Source of the DNA: Trametes villosa
Taxonomy: Eukaryota > Basidiomycota > Agaricomycetes > Polyporales > Polyporaceae
Assembly: GCA_002964805.2 (NCBI GenBank)
Contig: PUDQ02000001.1
Coordinates: forward strand, 9,076,001 to 9,140,000
Direction of reading: 5' to 3'
Length of the DNA: 64,000 nt
The notes under the pieces are model-generated. The model had not been told where the DNA came from and searched no databases. It worked only from the letters and a program-made list of their open reading frames with translations. A program made the translations under genes and the position numbers. Below are positions 14,897 to 25,273 of this stretch, piece by piece. How positions within the stretch are numbered: the first letter of the stretch is position 1; each line of letters begins with the position of its first letter.

Positions 14897-16822
14897 ATGG
14901 ACCACGACGTTGTAGTGCTCGGAACGGGGCTCGCGGAGTCCATCGCAGCTGCGTGAGCACAGCGCATCTCCTGTTCTCCAGCCACGCTCTGAAGCAGCAG
15001 CCACAGCGCGCTCTCGAAGGCAGGCTTCAAGGTCGCGCACGTCGACAACAACCCGTACTACGGCGGCGACGAAGCATCGCTTACTCTTGACGAGATAGCG
15101 GAATGGGCAGACTCTCGCGCAGCGGGTGCAGACGAGAAACCGTCCTCCGGCTACTTCGCACACCAGAGAGCGAAGTACACATCTATATCGCGCTCGTCGA
15201 CTCTCCCTCCCCAATCTAGGCAATACTCTGTGGCCCTCGCGCCGTCCATCGTCCCCTCGGTTGGCGCTCACATCGATTCTCTTGTGGCCTCTGGTGTCTC
15301 GCGCTATGGCTCCTTCAAGCTGCTCGAGAAAGTGGCCGTATATGACCGGCCTGGCTTCGTACAGAGTGTCCCCGGGAGCAAGGAGGACGTGTTCAAGAGC
15401 AAAGCGCTGTCTCTCGTAGAGAAGCGGCGCTTGATGCGCTTCCTCATGTTCGCGGCCGGAGAGTTTGAGGGCAAGAAGGAGCTCGAAGGCAAGGAGCGGG
15501 CGCCCTTCCTCCAGTTCCTGCGCGAGGGGTTCTCTCTCGGCGACAAGCCGGCCACCGCGATTGCATATGCTCTCGCGTTCTGTATCTCTGCTAAAGGTAT
15601 GCTCAAGCTCCCTCACTGTGAGCGCGTGCTCACGCGGCTGGACGGTAGACCCTACACTCCCTGCTTTAACTCGCATCCGCCAGTACCTGCGATCGGCCGG
15701 GCGCTATGGCTCCTCCCCCTTCCTAGTGGGACACTATGGCGGTTTGGGAGAGACTGCCCAAGGGTTCTGTCGCACCTCCGCGGTCAAGGGTGGCACCTAC
15801 ATACTCGGACGGCGCGTGACGGCAGTCAAACCTCCACCATCCTCCACAGAAATCCCGCCGCCCGACGAGAAGGCCGCCTCTAGTTCGCGCACCGAACCGC
15901 GGTATACCGTCGAGCTAGAGGACTTCGGCGAGCCGCTCACAGCGAAGATTGTTCTGGCCTCCCCTGACTATGTGTCAACTGCCAATGCCTCTTCGCCCTC
16001 GAATACTGCCGTGTCGAGTTCGGTATACTCAGTCGCGAGGTGTATCGCCATCATCGACAAGCCGTTGTCGTTCACGCCGTCCGAGGCGCCCGAAGAGCTA
16101 GCAGCCACAGCCGATGCGGAAGACACGGTAAACGGCGAAGGGGATGAGCCACCAACCGCACCTACCGTGCCTACCTACGAAGTCGACACCGCAGTACTAG
16201 TCTTCCCACCAGGGAGTCTGCCTGAGGGCTCGTCGACGGCCGCCGCACATGTCTTGATCACGGGTGAAGGTAGTATGTCCGCGCCGAGAGGGAAATGTGA
16301 GTACTATGTCGCCATGTATAAGCCCCTTCTAACCGAACGCTCTTAGGGATCGTCAATATCTCCTTACCTCTCACATCCTCATCTTCGCAATCTTCGGAAG
16401 AGCTTCTACGACCGTACCTCGACGCGGCTCTAACGCTCACAGCCCCGCCATCCACAACTCCGGAATTACAGCCAGCAACACCTCTCTTCACCGTGTTCTA
16501 TACCCACCATCCGGTTCCCGCTGGCTCATCTCCCGACTCCTCAAATGCTGATACGGAGATCATCATCGCACCTCCTCATACATCTCTCCTGCCTGAGATT
16601 GCGGACGCAGCAACACGGAACGCGGAGGCTATGTTCTGGAAGGCTGTGGGGAAGCTCGGCAGGAAGATACCTTCCCCGGAAAGCGGAGATGCGGATGAAG
16701 AGGTGGGCAAGAGCGAAGAGACGAAGGAGAAGGCGGCGGAGAAGGAGGAGGGCTCTGGGATTATCGACTCGTTCTGGCCTCCGTTGAGCGCTGCGGAGGT
16801 CGAGAGCTCAGACGACTGGTAA
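14897..16822 (+). CDS. Rab escort protein (REP/Mrs6, RabGGTase component A)
   Basis: Presents newly made Rab GTPases to geranylgeranyltransferase II for prenylation; GDI/REP superfamily. The N-terminus MDHDVVVLGTGLAESIAAA, joined to LSKAGFKVAHVDNNPYYGG, is the dinucleotide-fold signature of the superfamily. Further conserved parts are VALAPSIVPSVGAHIDSLVA, SGVSRYGSFKLLEKV, the run SKEDVFKSKALSLVEKRRLM, and RYGSSPFLVGHYGGLGETAQ with GFCRTSAVKGGTYILGRRV. The large insertions and the acidic C-terminus (EEVGKSEETKEKAAEKEEG...SSDDW) are typical of REP rather than GDI. At least three introns: 14956-15010, 15598-15650 and 16298-16346. Stop at 16822. Confidence 0.9.
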
Positions 16823-17057
16823 TGGACACAACGGAACAGTAGACAACTGGATTTTTGTACGACTATGTCCTTGGGTTCGCGCACACAACCGGGTGAACTT
16901 CGTGGGCTTGGGGAGACGGCCACAACTCCTGAGAGGCGCCCATGCCACCGCGGGGAAAGGGCGCGCCGGCGTCGGCCGAAGCGCGCCCGGCGTCATCGCA
17001 CATCCCGACTCCCGAGCAGCTCACTCGCTACCTCCCACATCGACCTCGCTAGCCACA

Positions 17058-17500
17058 ATGATCCCCTCACTACGTCTCGCGAACGTGCACAAACCCCTCA
17101 TCCGCTTCACTGGCAGGCGGCAATGGCCCGCAAGTACGCCCACACCGGTCGCTGTCCACGCGTAGCGCTCGCGCTGACCGGTTACGCTGCAGAGCCCGAG
17201 GAACAACACCCACACCCGTTCGCGCCTACCGAGCTCAAGGAGCACTTTTCGGAGTTTGTGAAGAAGTTCCAGAGCTCCTCGCCGGGCGCAAGCTCTAGCG
17301 CGAGCGCGTCGTCCGCGTCGAAGAGCGGCGCGCGGGTGTACCAGGACTTCTGGCAGGCGCCGCCGCACCTCTGGAAACGCCAGTTGCAGGATTGGGAGAT
17401 TGAGCTTGTTCAGGTGCGTGCTCCCGCCAGGTCTAAGCTGTCGAGTGTGCGCTGACGAGGGTGTATGCGGCCGCAGAGCGGAGGGGCGTCGCTGCACTAA
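17058..17500 (+). CDS. KGD4: Small mitochondrial protein KGD4/YMR31 (MRPS36 family)
   Basis: Three exons, 17058-17133, 17193-17413 and 17477-17500, giving 106 residues. The N-terminus MIPSLRLANVHKPLIRFTGR followed by RQWPAKPEEQHPHPFAP matches the family pattern (IRLA...PLIRFxGxR), and the C-terminus LQDWEIELVQSGGASLH matches its conserved E-x-IxSGGA ending; both ends are the known hallmarks. Family members link the E3 subunit to the 2-oxoglutarate dehydrogenase core and were earlier listed as a 37S mitoribosomal protein. The middle is Ser/Ala-rich and variable (SSSPGASSSASASSASKSGA). Too short and too spliced to show up as one open frame. It lies directly after the Rab escort gene on the same strand. 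Confidence 0.8.
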
Positions 17501-18393
17501 TTGATTATAGTCTACGCACGGACTTGGCACTAATATACGGAACGTTGTACTTCTCTCCCCCAAACTATGGCTGGTCAAGCGCAAGCCACTTCCCGGCTGC
17601 ATGAAGAGCATACCTGGGGATCCGTATCCTGCAATGCAGATATTGGGCGCAGTGGCCGTCAATAGCCGTCAATCGACTGCAAGTGATCGCGCCGAATCAC
17701 TCGGATACTCGACTGGACAGACACATGATCCTGGTAACTTGACAGCAGGGTTCGACCAGGTACGTACTGCACAGTACCCATGTGGCATGCTATCGCTGCG
17801 GCGCGCCTTCAGCTTCACTGCCCGCGGATTACGGAGGGGTCTGCACTAGGCATGTTCGCTGAAGGTGTTCAACCTAGCAAACTAACCCAAGTGCGTGCTC
17901 ACGCGCTCACGAGGCAAATGCGGCGTCGCGAAACCAGCATGAGCACTGCAATATTTGTTGGTATGAGACTGGCATGCGCGGAGGTTAGTGCATACCCTGC
18001 TACCATACTCCGATGCGGCCCCCCAAACATTGGCGGGTTCTGATCATGAGATGATATCCGAAAATAACGCAGGCTGTCGATAGGAACCTGCACGGTACCG
18101 CCGGAGACGACGCCCCGCTCGAGAAGCAGAAGCGATGGGTGCACACATGGTTCTGAGCGTCTATGGAGCGCACACAGCGTGGACCGCCATGTTCTCATCC
18201 GCCCCCGGCAAGAACGACCACGCTCTCGCCTTCTACGGTCCATTCAACGCACTTCCCGCCGTCGTGCTGATATCGCGCAGCGCCTCATGCTCGTCAAGAA
18301 GCAGCGATAGCGTCATCTTAGCGGTCCACCCCGGAGGCTGACGCCAGTCGCGGGAATACGCCGCGCCGCTATCATCCCGCGCCCTCAGGCTAG
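17501..18393. other. Gene-free stretch upstream of the carboxypeptidase
   Basis: About 0.9 kb with only short unsupported frames. Several gt...ag-like words occur but no coherent protein. It probably contains the upstream control region of the carboxypeptidase gene. Confidence 0.4.
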
Positions 18394-18400
18394 TATAAAA
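18394..18400 (+). promoter_or_regulatory. TATA box of the carboxypeptidase gene
   Basis: TATAAAA, 67 bp before the ATG at 18467, with a pyrimidine-rich leader (cttcctccctccccttctctcc) in between. This is the strongest core promoter in the window and suggests regulated, high-level expression. Confidence 0.75.
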
Positions 18401-18466
18401 CTCAGCGAGCTACTCCTCCAGAGCTCGCGGCTGACAGCTTCCTCCCTCCCCTTCTCTCCTGCTATC

Positions 18467-20551
18467 ATGCTCTTTAGGCTCTCTGCTGTCACTGTGCTCC
18501 TCGCGGCCCTGCCTGCTGTCACCGTACTCGGAGGCCAGGTGCCTGTGGTCAACGGTGTTCTAGGCGGAATCGACACCGCTCCCAAGGTCAAGGCTGCCGT
18601 CAGCCCCAAACCCGCTGCCACGACTCCGGGAAAGCTGCGTGTCGTGGAAAACAGCGGTGTCTGCGAGACCACGCCCGGCGTAAACCAGGTCTCCGGCTAC
18701 GGCGACATTGCATCGGACAAGAGCATATGGTCAGTTGTTGCGTCCCATGTGCTGCGTATGCCGTACTGACCGGGTCACGTTGGTATCAGGTTTTGGTTCT
18801 TCGAGTCGCGCACCAGCCCGGCTACAGCGCCTCTGACCATTTGGCTCAACGGCGGGGTGAGTGCAGTTCCCGGGCCTACATCACCAGTGCGATGCTGATC
18901 GGTTGCGCTAGCCGGGGAGCTCCAGCATGATCGGGCTGTTCCAGGAGCACGGTCCCTGCAGGATCACCAACGACAGCAAGAGCGTCAACCTGAACCCCAA
19001 CTCGTGGAACGAGGTGTCGAACATGTACGCATGCCCGCCTATCATACCATTGTCTTCGAGCTCCACTGACGACGCCATCTTGTGCAGGCTGTACATCGAC
19101 CAGCCCGTCGGCGTGGGCTTCTCGCACGGCACGACGGAGGTCGGCACCTCGCAGGCGGCGGCGCAGGACATCTGGACCTTCCTCCAGATCTTCTTCAAGG
19201 ACTCGCACTTCGCGAAGTACCAGCAGAACGACTTTGCGCTCTGGACCGAGTCGTAGGTCTCCTCTGGGCAATCGTTCTTGGGGCTTCATTAACGGAGACG
19301 CTTCTTGGCAGATACGGCGGACATTACGGACCTACGTTCGCAGCGTGAGTTTTGCCGAACGATGTCCGTATATGCCGTCGCTTACTGGCTATCTCCGTAG
19401 ATACTTCCTTGACCAGAACGCGGCGATCGCGAAGGGAACTGTCTCTGGCCTCCCCATCAACTTGAAGGTCCTCGGCGTCGGTGATGGCTTGACTGTATGT
19501 GCTCTCCGCCAGTCCCTCGTGATGCCATGATGCTCAACGCTTCTATCTGCAGGATCCGCTCTCGCAATACCCCGGTTACATCAGCTATGCTACTTCGAAT
19601 CCGTGAGTTATTCTCGTGTTGTAAGAGTGGCGCATCGGACTTAGAACGTCCCCGACAGGTACCACGCGCTCGTGTCGCAGTCGACGATCACCCGCGCCAA
19701 CACCAGCTTCACGCGGTCCGGAGGCTGCAGGGATCAGGTAAGCGGACCACACTCTTACCCGCAACACGCACTCACCCGCGCCCTCGCCCAGATCTCGCAG
19801 TGCTACAGCTCCGGGAGCGAGGACGTGTGCTCGGAGGCGCAGAGCTTCTGCAACAACAACATCCTCTCCCCGCTCGCGGGCAACTTCGACGTCTACTACG
19901 TGCCCACGCGCAACCCGGACCCGTACCCGCCGAGCCTCGACTCGTACCTGACGAACAAGGCGCTCACGAAGAAGATCGGCGCGGAGTCGACGTGGGAGGA
20001 GACGAACGACGACGTGTACAGCAACTTCGCGGCCACGGGCGACTGGATGCACAACTCGCGCCCGAACCTCGAGAAGGTCATCAAGGCGGGCGTCCGCACG
20101 ATCGTCTACGACGGCGACGCGGTGCGTCTCCACTCTCCACTCTCCACTCTCCCCTCGAGCTTCATGGTTGTGTCGTGACGGCTGTGCTGATGCGCGGTGC
20201 GTGCGGCGCAGGACTACATCCTGAACTTCAACGGCGTGGAGGCGATGGTGGACGCGCTGCAGACGCAGTTCACCGCCGAGTTCGCGAAACAGCAGTTCGC
20301 GAGCTTCACCGTGCGCGGGCAGGCCGCCGGCCTCTTCAAGAACGCCGGCACGTTCTCCTACGTCCGCATCTTCGGCGCGTGAGTGCCCTCGCTCCTTCTC
20401 CCCTCTGCGTCTCGATACGCGGTGCTGACCGCGACACCGGTGCAGGGGCCACGAAGTGCCCGCGTACACGCACGGCTCGCTGGGCACGGGCGAGGCCGCG
20501 CTCCAAATGTTCTCGCAGATCATGAGCAACCAGTCTCTGCGCGCGACGTGA
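18467..20551 (+). CDS. Secreted serine carboxypeptidase (peptidase family S10)
   Basis: Acid serine carboxypeptidase that removes C-terminal residues from peptides; it likely acts outside the cell or in the vacuole. Signal peptide MLFRLSAVTVLLAALPAVTV. Conserved parts assembled over about ten short introns: SIWFWFFESRTSPATAPLTI, then [20 protein letters not shown] (oxyanion region), LYIDQPVGVGFSHG, the nucleophile Ser in WTESYGGHYGP (built across the intron near 19254-19315), GVGDGLTDPLSQYPGY, the catalytic Asp region YDGDADYILNFNGVE and the catalytic His in GAGHEVPAY. The nucleophile motif reads ESYGGHYGP where most family members have ESYAGHYGP. Cysteines in GVCETTPG, HGPCRI, GGCRD and SQCYSSGSEDVCSEAQSFC fit the family's disulphides. 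It ends NQSLRAT at 20551. Confidence 0.93.
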
Positions 20552-21157
20552 TCGTGTCTCTTGTGTGTATCATTACTGCGTCCTTGGGCTGTTTGCAATC
20601 AAAATGCTTTGTACATGTTGAGCGCGTTTGCGGCCGCTACCGATGCGTCGCCATTTGGAATGCTTCAAGTCAGGTATCATCAACGGATGGGGTCTGGGGC
20701 AATAGGGGTGCGCTCGACGTCTCGGTGCTGTCGCTAGAGCGAGTCTGCATGGGAAAAGGCCGTGGACGTTAAGGTGAGCCGTACGTACGTGAATCGCAGG
20801 CGAGCGCCGTCTGGCATGTAGCGATGCAAAACATCCCCTGACTGAAGAGCGTGTAACAGGCAGGCTGCACATGGACATTCGGCACGGAGCTATATATCCT
20901 GGTGTTATGCGAAACTGCCAGTACGCTGCCAGTCCTGCACAGGAAGCCGCCATCGCGCGACGGACACGAAGCGCCTCGAGCACCGGGACGTTTGAGCGAA
21001 CACATCGAAGCGTGCATTGCTCTCCACGAGGTGAAGTACATGAGAGTAGAACGTGTATATCTGCCGCCCAAAGGAGGCCCGTCGGCTCAGCAGAGGCTTT
21101 GACACAAGCTAGGGAGGAAGTGTCATATCAGCGTCCATCCCAAAACTAGGGATATCG
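20552..21157. other. Gene-free stretch
   Basis: Between the carboxypeptidase stop and repeat B. Small open frames occur on both strands but none is recognisable or has supporting splice sites. Confidence 0.4.
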
Positions 21158-22815
21158 GAGGACGTACCTGGGGGGGATTGGAGTCGCATGCCAATCTCCG
21201 AAGCAAACGAAAAGCCGAAACCAGTCCCACGAAGGGACGCCTCCAGAGGAGGACGAGCAAAAGATTATGGACGCAGCAGCGATCACGAGGATGCGCATGC
21301 TGGCCTACACGACACGCCCATGACAGCGCGCGGCAGGACTTCGCCGGGACGCCGAGTGCGGGGATCAAGTCCGTGTCTCTCGACGCCCTGGCGGTCCAGG
21401 TCCTGAAGGCCGGGGGTCGTCCGTCAAGGTCCTAGGCGGGGGGAGAAGCCGGGGTGAGAAGAGAGCAGCGCGATGGAGGAAAGGAGAGGGCGTACGAGGG
21501 AGCTAAGGCCCGCCTTACCGCTACACTGCCAGGGCCATGACTCCCCTTGGTGCGGCGGCAAGACAGACCTTCGCTGAGGCTGGTCCCCATCGTAGGCCGT
21601 CGCGCGCGCAGGTCCGGGAGGCAGCTGTGGGAGTAAGTGTACATGCATGCGCAGCCAGCCAAGTCCAAGTCCGAAACCAAAGTCCGAAACCAAAACAAAC
21701 AAAACAGCGAACACGGAGAAGGTGGCGAGCCGGAGCTGCCTTTTGGGAGAAGATAAGGTGGGAAGGAGGAGCCGCAAAGACTGCGACAGGACACCACCTC
21801 CGCCGAAGCGGAGAGCTCACAGCGCCCCCAGACCTCGCAACAGCAGCCGTACCCGACGAATATTGGTCCACCGTGAGTGAGGAGGCTAGCACTCTCCCCC
21901 GGCTTCCCTCATCCTCGGTGGGTCCTCGGTCCACCGTTGGCGGGGCTAGCCCCACCCGCCTCAGGCTTCCCGATGACCCTGTACAGCGGCTGGCGTTAGC
22001 GGTCCATCCTCCCCGGCTGCCCACTGCGCGGCGAGGGCAAGGTGCACCACGCACGACGCCGAGGGTGCAACGAGCCCGACCGTCCACGTTCCCGAGAGAC
22101 GTGGGCTTCCTTCGACTAGTGGCCTGTGTAGTCCATCGCCACTAGGATGACGGTTGCCTACTAGCGAGATCCACCGTCCGCGACGCAGTACTAGAGTAGG
22201 GGACCCGGTGCGTCGCCGCAGGGTGAAGCAAGAGTGCCCCACGAGGGAGCGGTACTTGAACGCCATGACCCACATGCACTGTGAGAGAAAGTGCGGGAGA
22301 AGGAAGTGGGAAGGAAGAAGGGGAAGTGGGGGACGAGGTCGGGCGGGGCAGGATGATATAGGGCTGACGGTTTGGATCGGGCCTGAGGCTGACGGCTGCC
22401 TCTCGGTTTGTCTCCAAGACGCAATCCGGTACGCGGGCTAATTCTATCCAGAGGCTTATATCTGTTGGCTTGATTATTGTACGCCTTGAAATTAGAAGAC
22501 ATCGCGAGGTTATAGTAGGAATGCTAGTGGATAGCGTTAACGGTTGATGTGAATCCGCCGGGACGCGCAAGTAGACAGTTATTACACTCACAGCTCTGTG
22601 TTTCCTTCCATGGTATTGATGAAATTGACTGTCCCACTACCCTCCATACCATGCGAATGCAAAAAAGCTGTGGGGAGGCTTGTTTCGAACCTAGCAGTGG
22701 GGGGGGGAACAGGATGCACGACGGCGGTGTCCAATCACAATCCAGTTCAATAGCATCGGCATCCCGGCCGGCTAATATCGAGTTTAGCCTTAACCCCACC
22801 ATCTAGAGGACCGCT
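21158..22815 (-). repeat. Dispersed repeat, copy B (inverted relative to copy A)
   Basis: Reverse complement of the 2130-4105 block, with substitutions and small indels throughout. Matching landmarks include ggtggaccaatattcgtcggg (as cccgacgaatattggtccacc near 21853) and gttaaggctaaactcgatatt near 22780. It lacks most of the internal tandem array of copy A, so it is about 300 bp shorter. No coding capacity for transposition seen. Neither copy has an obvious target-site duplication; both run on into aggtac(a/g)(c/t)cct at the far end, so the true boundary there is uncertain. Confidence 0.75.
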
Positions 22816-22915
22816 TTCCATGACCACCTCGTCAGTGAGAGAAGTTGTGTCCGGCGACGTCCCGCCGCGGCAGAGATGGTCAACGTCGTAAGTTACATAC
22901 ATAGCATCGCAGTAG

Positions 22916-24730
22916 CTAGTGTTCACAGATGAAGAAGGACTTCCGATATAGTCCGTCCTGATTGAGCTCCTGTGTAAACTGACCCCTCTCCTCTATCAGC
23001 TTCTCTCTTTCTGCCTCCGCTATCTCCCGGGACATTGTACCCTCAAGCGCATACCCCATGATGAGGTCCCATACCTCCTGCGGGAGGCTCTGCAGCCCAG
23101 GTACACGGCGCACCTCCTGGAGGTACCACGACCGCTGCTGCGGGGGTACCAACGCGGTCCCAAGGATAAACTTGCTAGGGTCGACGAGGAAGAAGCACAA
23201 GATTCTCCGGACGCCGGGTTTGGTAGGGTCCGCGAGCTCGAAGGGCTGAAGGCAGTGTTGGTACCTGTTCTGGAACGCGAGGCACTTGTCCTCGAGGGTT
23301 TCCACCATCCCAAGCACCTGGTTCACCCCGTCGTACAGCCCATCCGCGAGGGCGAGCCCCATCCGGTCCTCGTCATGATCGTCCTCCCATTCCACGTCGC
23401 TGTGGTCGTCGCTGCGCTCGGAGCGGAAGGCAAGGCGAGCGCTGGGGATGTTCTCGGACTTGTAGCAGTATACTCCCGTCGCGACGATCCGCTCGTTCGC
23501 CATGCCCTCGACGTGCCACGCCCCGCCAGGGTAGCGCGAGTTCTCGGGCGTGAGGACGATACTGGAGAGCTTGATAATGACCTGCAAACGGGTTCCCTTC
23601 AAGCACACCCGTTCTCTTTCGGATGCGCGTGGGGGAGCGAAGCGAGGCGGGTCTGGAATCTTCGGCGCCCTTACGATGAGGGGGAAATTGACGGGCGGGG
23701 GCTCCTCTCCAGACGTGGAACCACCTGCGTTCGGGCCTGTTGGCCTGGGCTCTCCCTCTCTGTAGGGGGATTCGTCGGCGTCCCGGTACCACGCCGACGG
23801 ATGCGCTTGAATGACTGGCGGTAGGTCCTCCTGTAGCGTGCCTGTCAATACTTCTTCAAACAAGGGGATGAACCGTTGAAGGATGGCTGCGATAGGCGCG
23901 TAAAGCTCGCGGTGCGCCACCGGATGGACATTGTGAATATAGGTGACCACGGTGACGTCTCCGGCAGAGGTAATGTCGAAGTCGGTAGGGATCCACTGAT
24001 GTTGGCGCGAGAGCATACTCCTGACGCCGAAGTAGCGGAGATCGCTGTACTGGGAGAAGTACCCTTCTATGCTGAGGGCGGAGTTCTCCTGTCCAGGGCT
24101 AGGAGACGAGTCTCTCGACGGACTCGATTTGATGCGATAGCAGTATAGGGATGGGTCGACCAAGTCGAGGACCTGCCCTGAGCCTTCAGGCCCTAGATGC
24201 CGGTGGGGTTCCTCAGAGTCAAGAAGTGGGGACTCTAACACAGCGGCGGCGCTACATAGCTGTCCCTTGAGTTCTGGGGATACCAACTCGCACGATTGAT
24301 ACACGGCCGGTATGGCGGTGTTCTGAAGCAACGAACAGCACATGAGTCTCGTTGAACTGATGGGCTGACATAGCACAACGCTTAGACCTACTTGTATTCC
24401 CGTGGCCTGGTCCCGTCGCTTGGCCAGGTAGCGAAGCTCGTCGAAAATGTAGTCCAGCTGCCGGTTGTTGATCTGATCTCTCGGCCACTGCTTCTCCTCG
24501 CTCGCCCGGTTACGCTGCATACCTCCCCAGAAACGCTCGACGGCGAGAGCATCCTGTTCGACGATCTCCTGTCGCCACTTCTTCACGACACTGTCGTCGA
24601 AGACTTTCTCCCACCACCTGTATTTCTCTCGTATCGCACCAGAGAACGAGCGCATCCGCAGCTCTACGAGCGTAACGGGACGCTCGTTGCCGTACTCGAA
24701 TGGTGTTTTGTAGCGATGGGCGAGCTGCAT
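22916..24730 (-). CDS. DUF4246 family protein
   Basis: Large fungal protein of unknown function (DUF4246, Pfam family name from memory). The likely start is MQLAHRYKTPFEYGNERPVT at 24730; an in-frame ATG 25 codons upstream at 24805 is less likely. Recognised family features: TLVELRMRSFSGAIREK near the N-terminus, RLQVIIKLSSIVLTPENSRY, the signature GGAWHVEGMANERIVATGVY, a weakly acidic DVEWEDDHDEDR, LAFQNRYQHCLQPFELADPT and RRILCFFLVDPSKFILGT, then VPPQQRSWYLQEV and a helical charged C-terminus. One in-frame 69-nt intron (gtaggt...cttcag) interrupts it near 24325-24395. The WHVEG and QHCLQPFEL motifs could hold metal-binding residues as in 2-oxoglutarate oxygenases, but that is speculation. 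No signal peptide. Confidence 0.85.
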   Translation of the reverse strand: MQLAHRYKTPFEYGNERPVTLVELRMRSFSGAIREKYRWWEKVFDDSVVKKWRQEIVEQDALAVERFWGGMQRNRASEEKQWPRDQINNRQLDYIFDELRYLAKRRDQATGIQVGLSVVLCQPISSTRLMCCSLLQNTAIPAVYQSCELVSPELKGQLCSAAAVLESPLLDSEEPHRHLGPEGSGQVLDLVDPSLYCYRIKSSPSRDSSPSPGQENSALSIEGYFSQYSDLRYFGVRSMLSRQHQWIPTDFDITSAGDVTVVTYIHNVHPVAHRELYAPIAAILQRFIPLFEEVLTGTLQEDLPPVIQAHPSAWYRDADESPYREGEPRPTGPNAGGSTSGEEPPPVNFPLIVRAPKIPDPPRFAPPRASERERVCLKGTRLQVIIKLSSIVLTPENSRYPGGAWHVEGMANERIVATGVYCYKSENIPSARLAFRSERSDDHSDVEWEDDHDEDRMGLALADGLYDGVNQVLGMVETLEDKCLAFQNRYQHCLQPFELADPTKPGVRRILCFFLVDPSKFILGTALVPPQQRSWYLQEVRRVPGLQSLPQEVWDLIMGYALEGTMSREIAEAEREKLIEERGQFTQELNQDGLYRKSFFICEH

Positions 24731-25273
24731 CGTAGACGCTGTCTTGAACCTGTGCTTGTGTCTGCGAGAGATGTGGCTGTGGGCATAAACGGTGAGAACT
24801 GGCAACTTGGTTGTTCAGGGTTCTCCGCAGCCTGTCATACTCCCAGGAGTCAATTAGTTAGTGTGTGCGAGCCCAAGAAGTCATAAACACCATCCGGGGA
24901 TCGCTATGAGAGTAGAACACAATCGCCACACATTGAAAACGGGATGTCTTGTATGTGCATATAGTTAGATCTGGAGAGACATGCAGCCAAAGGTACTACA
25001 CCATCATGTAGTTGTGAAGCATTTGGGAGTCAAGACGAAGGAGTTGGTGGCAGGCGCTTGTCGCATGGCTGACCGTACCATACACCGCGTACTCGTCACG
25101 GTACCATGCGGAAACTGGACACATCCGTTGTACGGACTAGAAAACGCATGTCATAGTCTACCCAAAAACATATGGTATACAACCGAAAACCCCGACATTA
25201 TGCGCAGGTATCATACAACGGCAAGCGGGGGCAATATGCTACAAGTCGAGTCGTAACGCGCGCAACCGGGCCA
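24731..25273. other. Gene-free stretch
   Basis: About 0.5 kb between the DUF4246 start and the DAGL-like stop. It should contain the DUF4246 promoter. No further gene seen. Confidence 0.4.

Noticed and set aside
19585..20598. 337-codon open frame on minus
   Set aside because: Antisense of the carboxypeptidase exons, Arg/Val/His-rich.
24731..24805. Upstream in-frame ATG of the DUF4246 gene at 24805
   Set aside because: The added 25 residues (His/Arg-rich) do not fit the family N-terminus; the ATG at 24730 starts directly before the conserved block.
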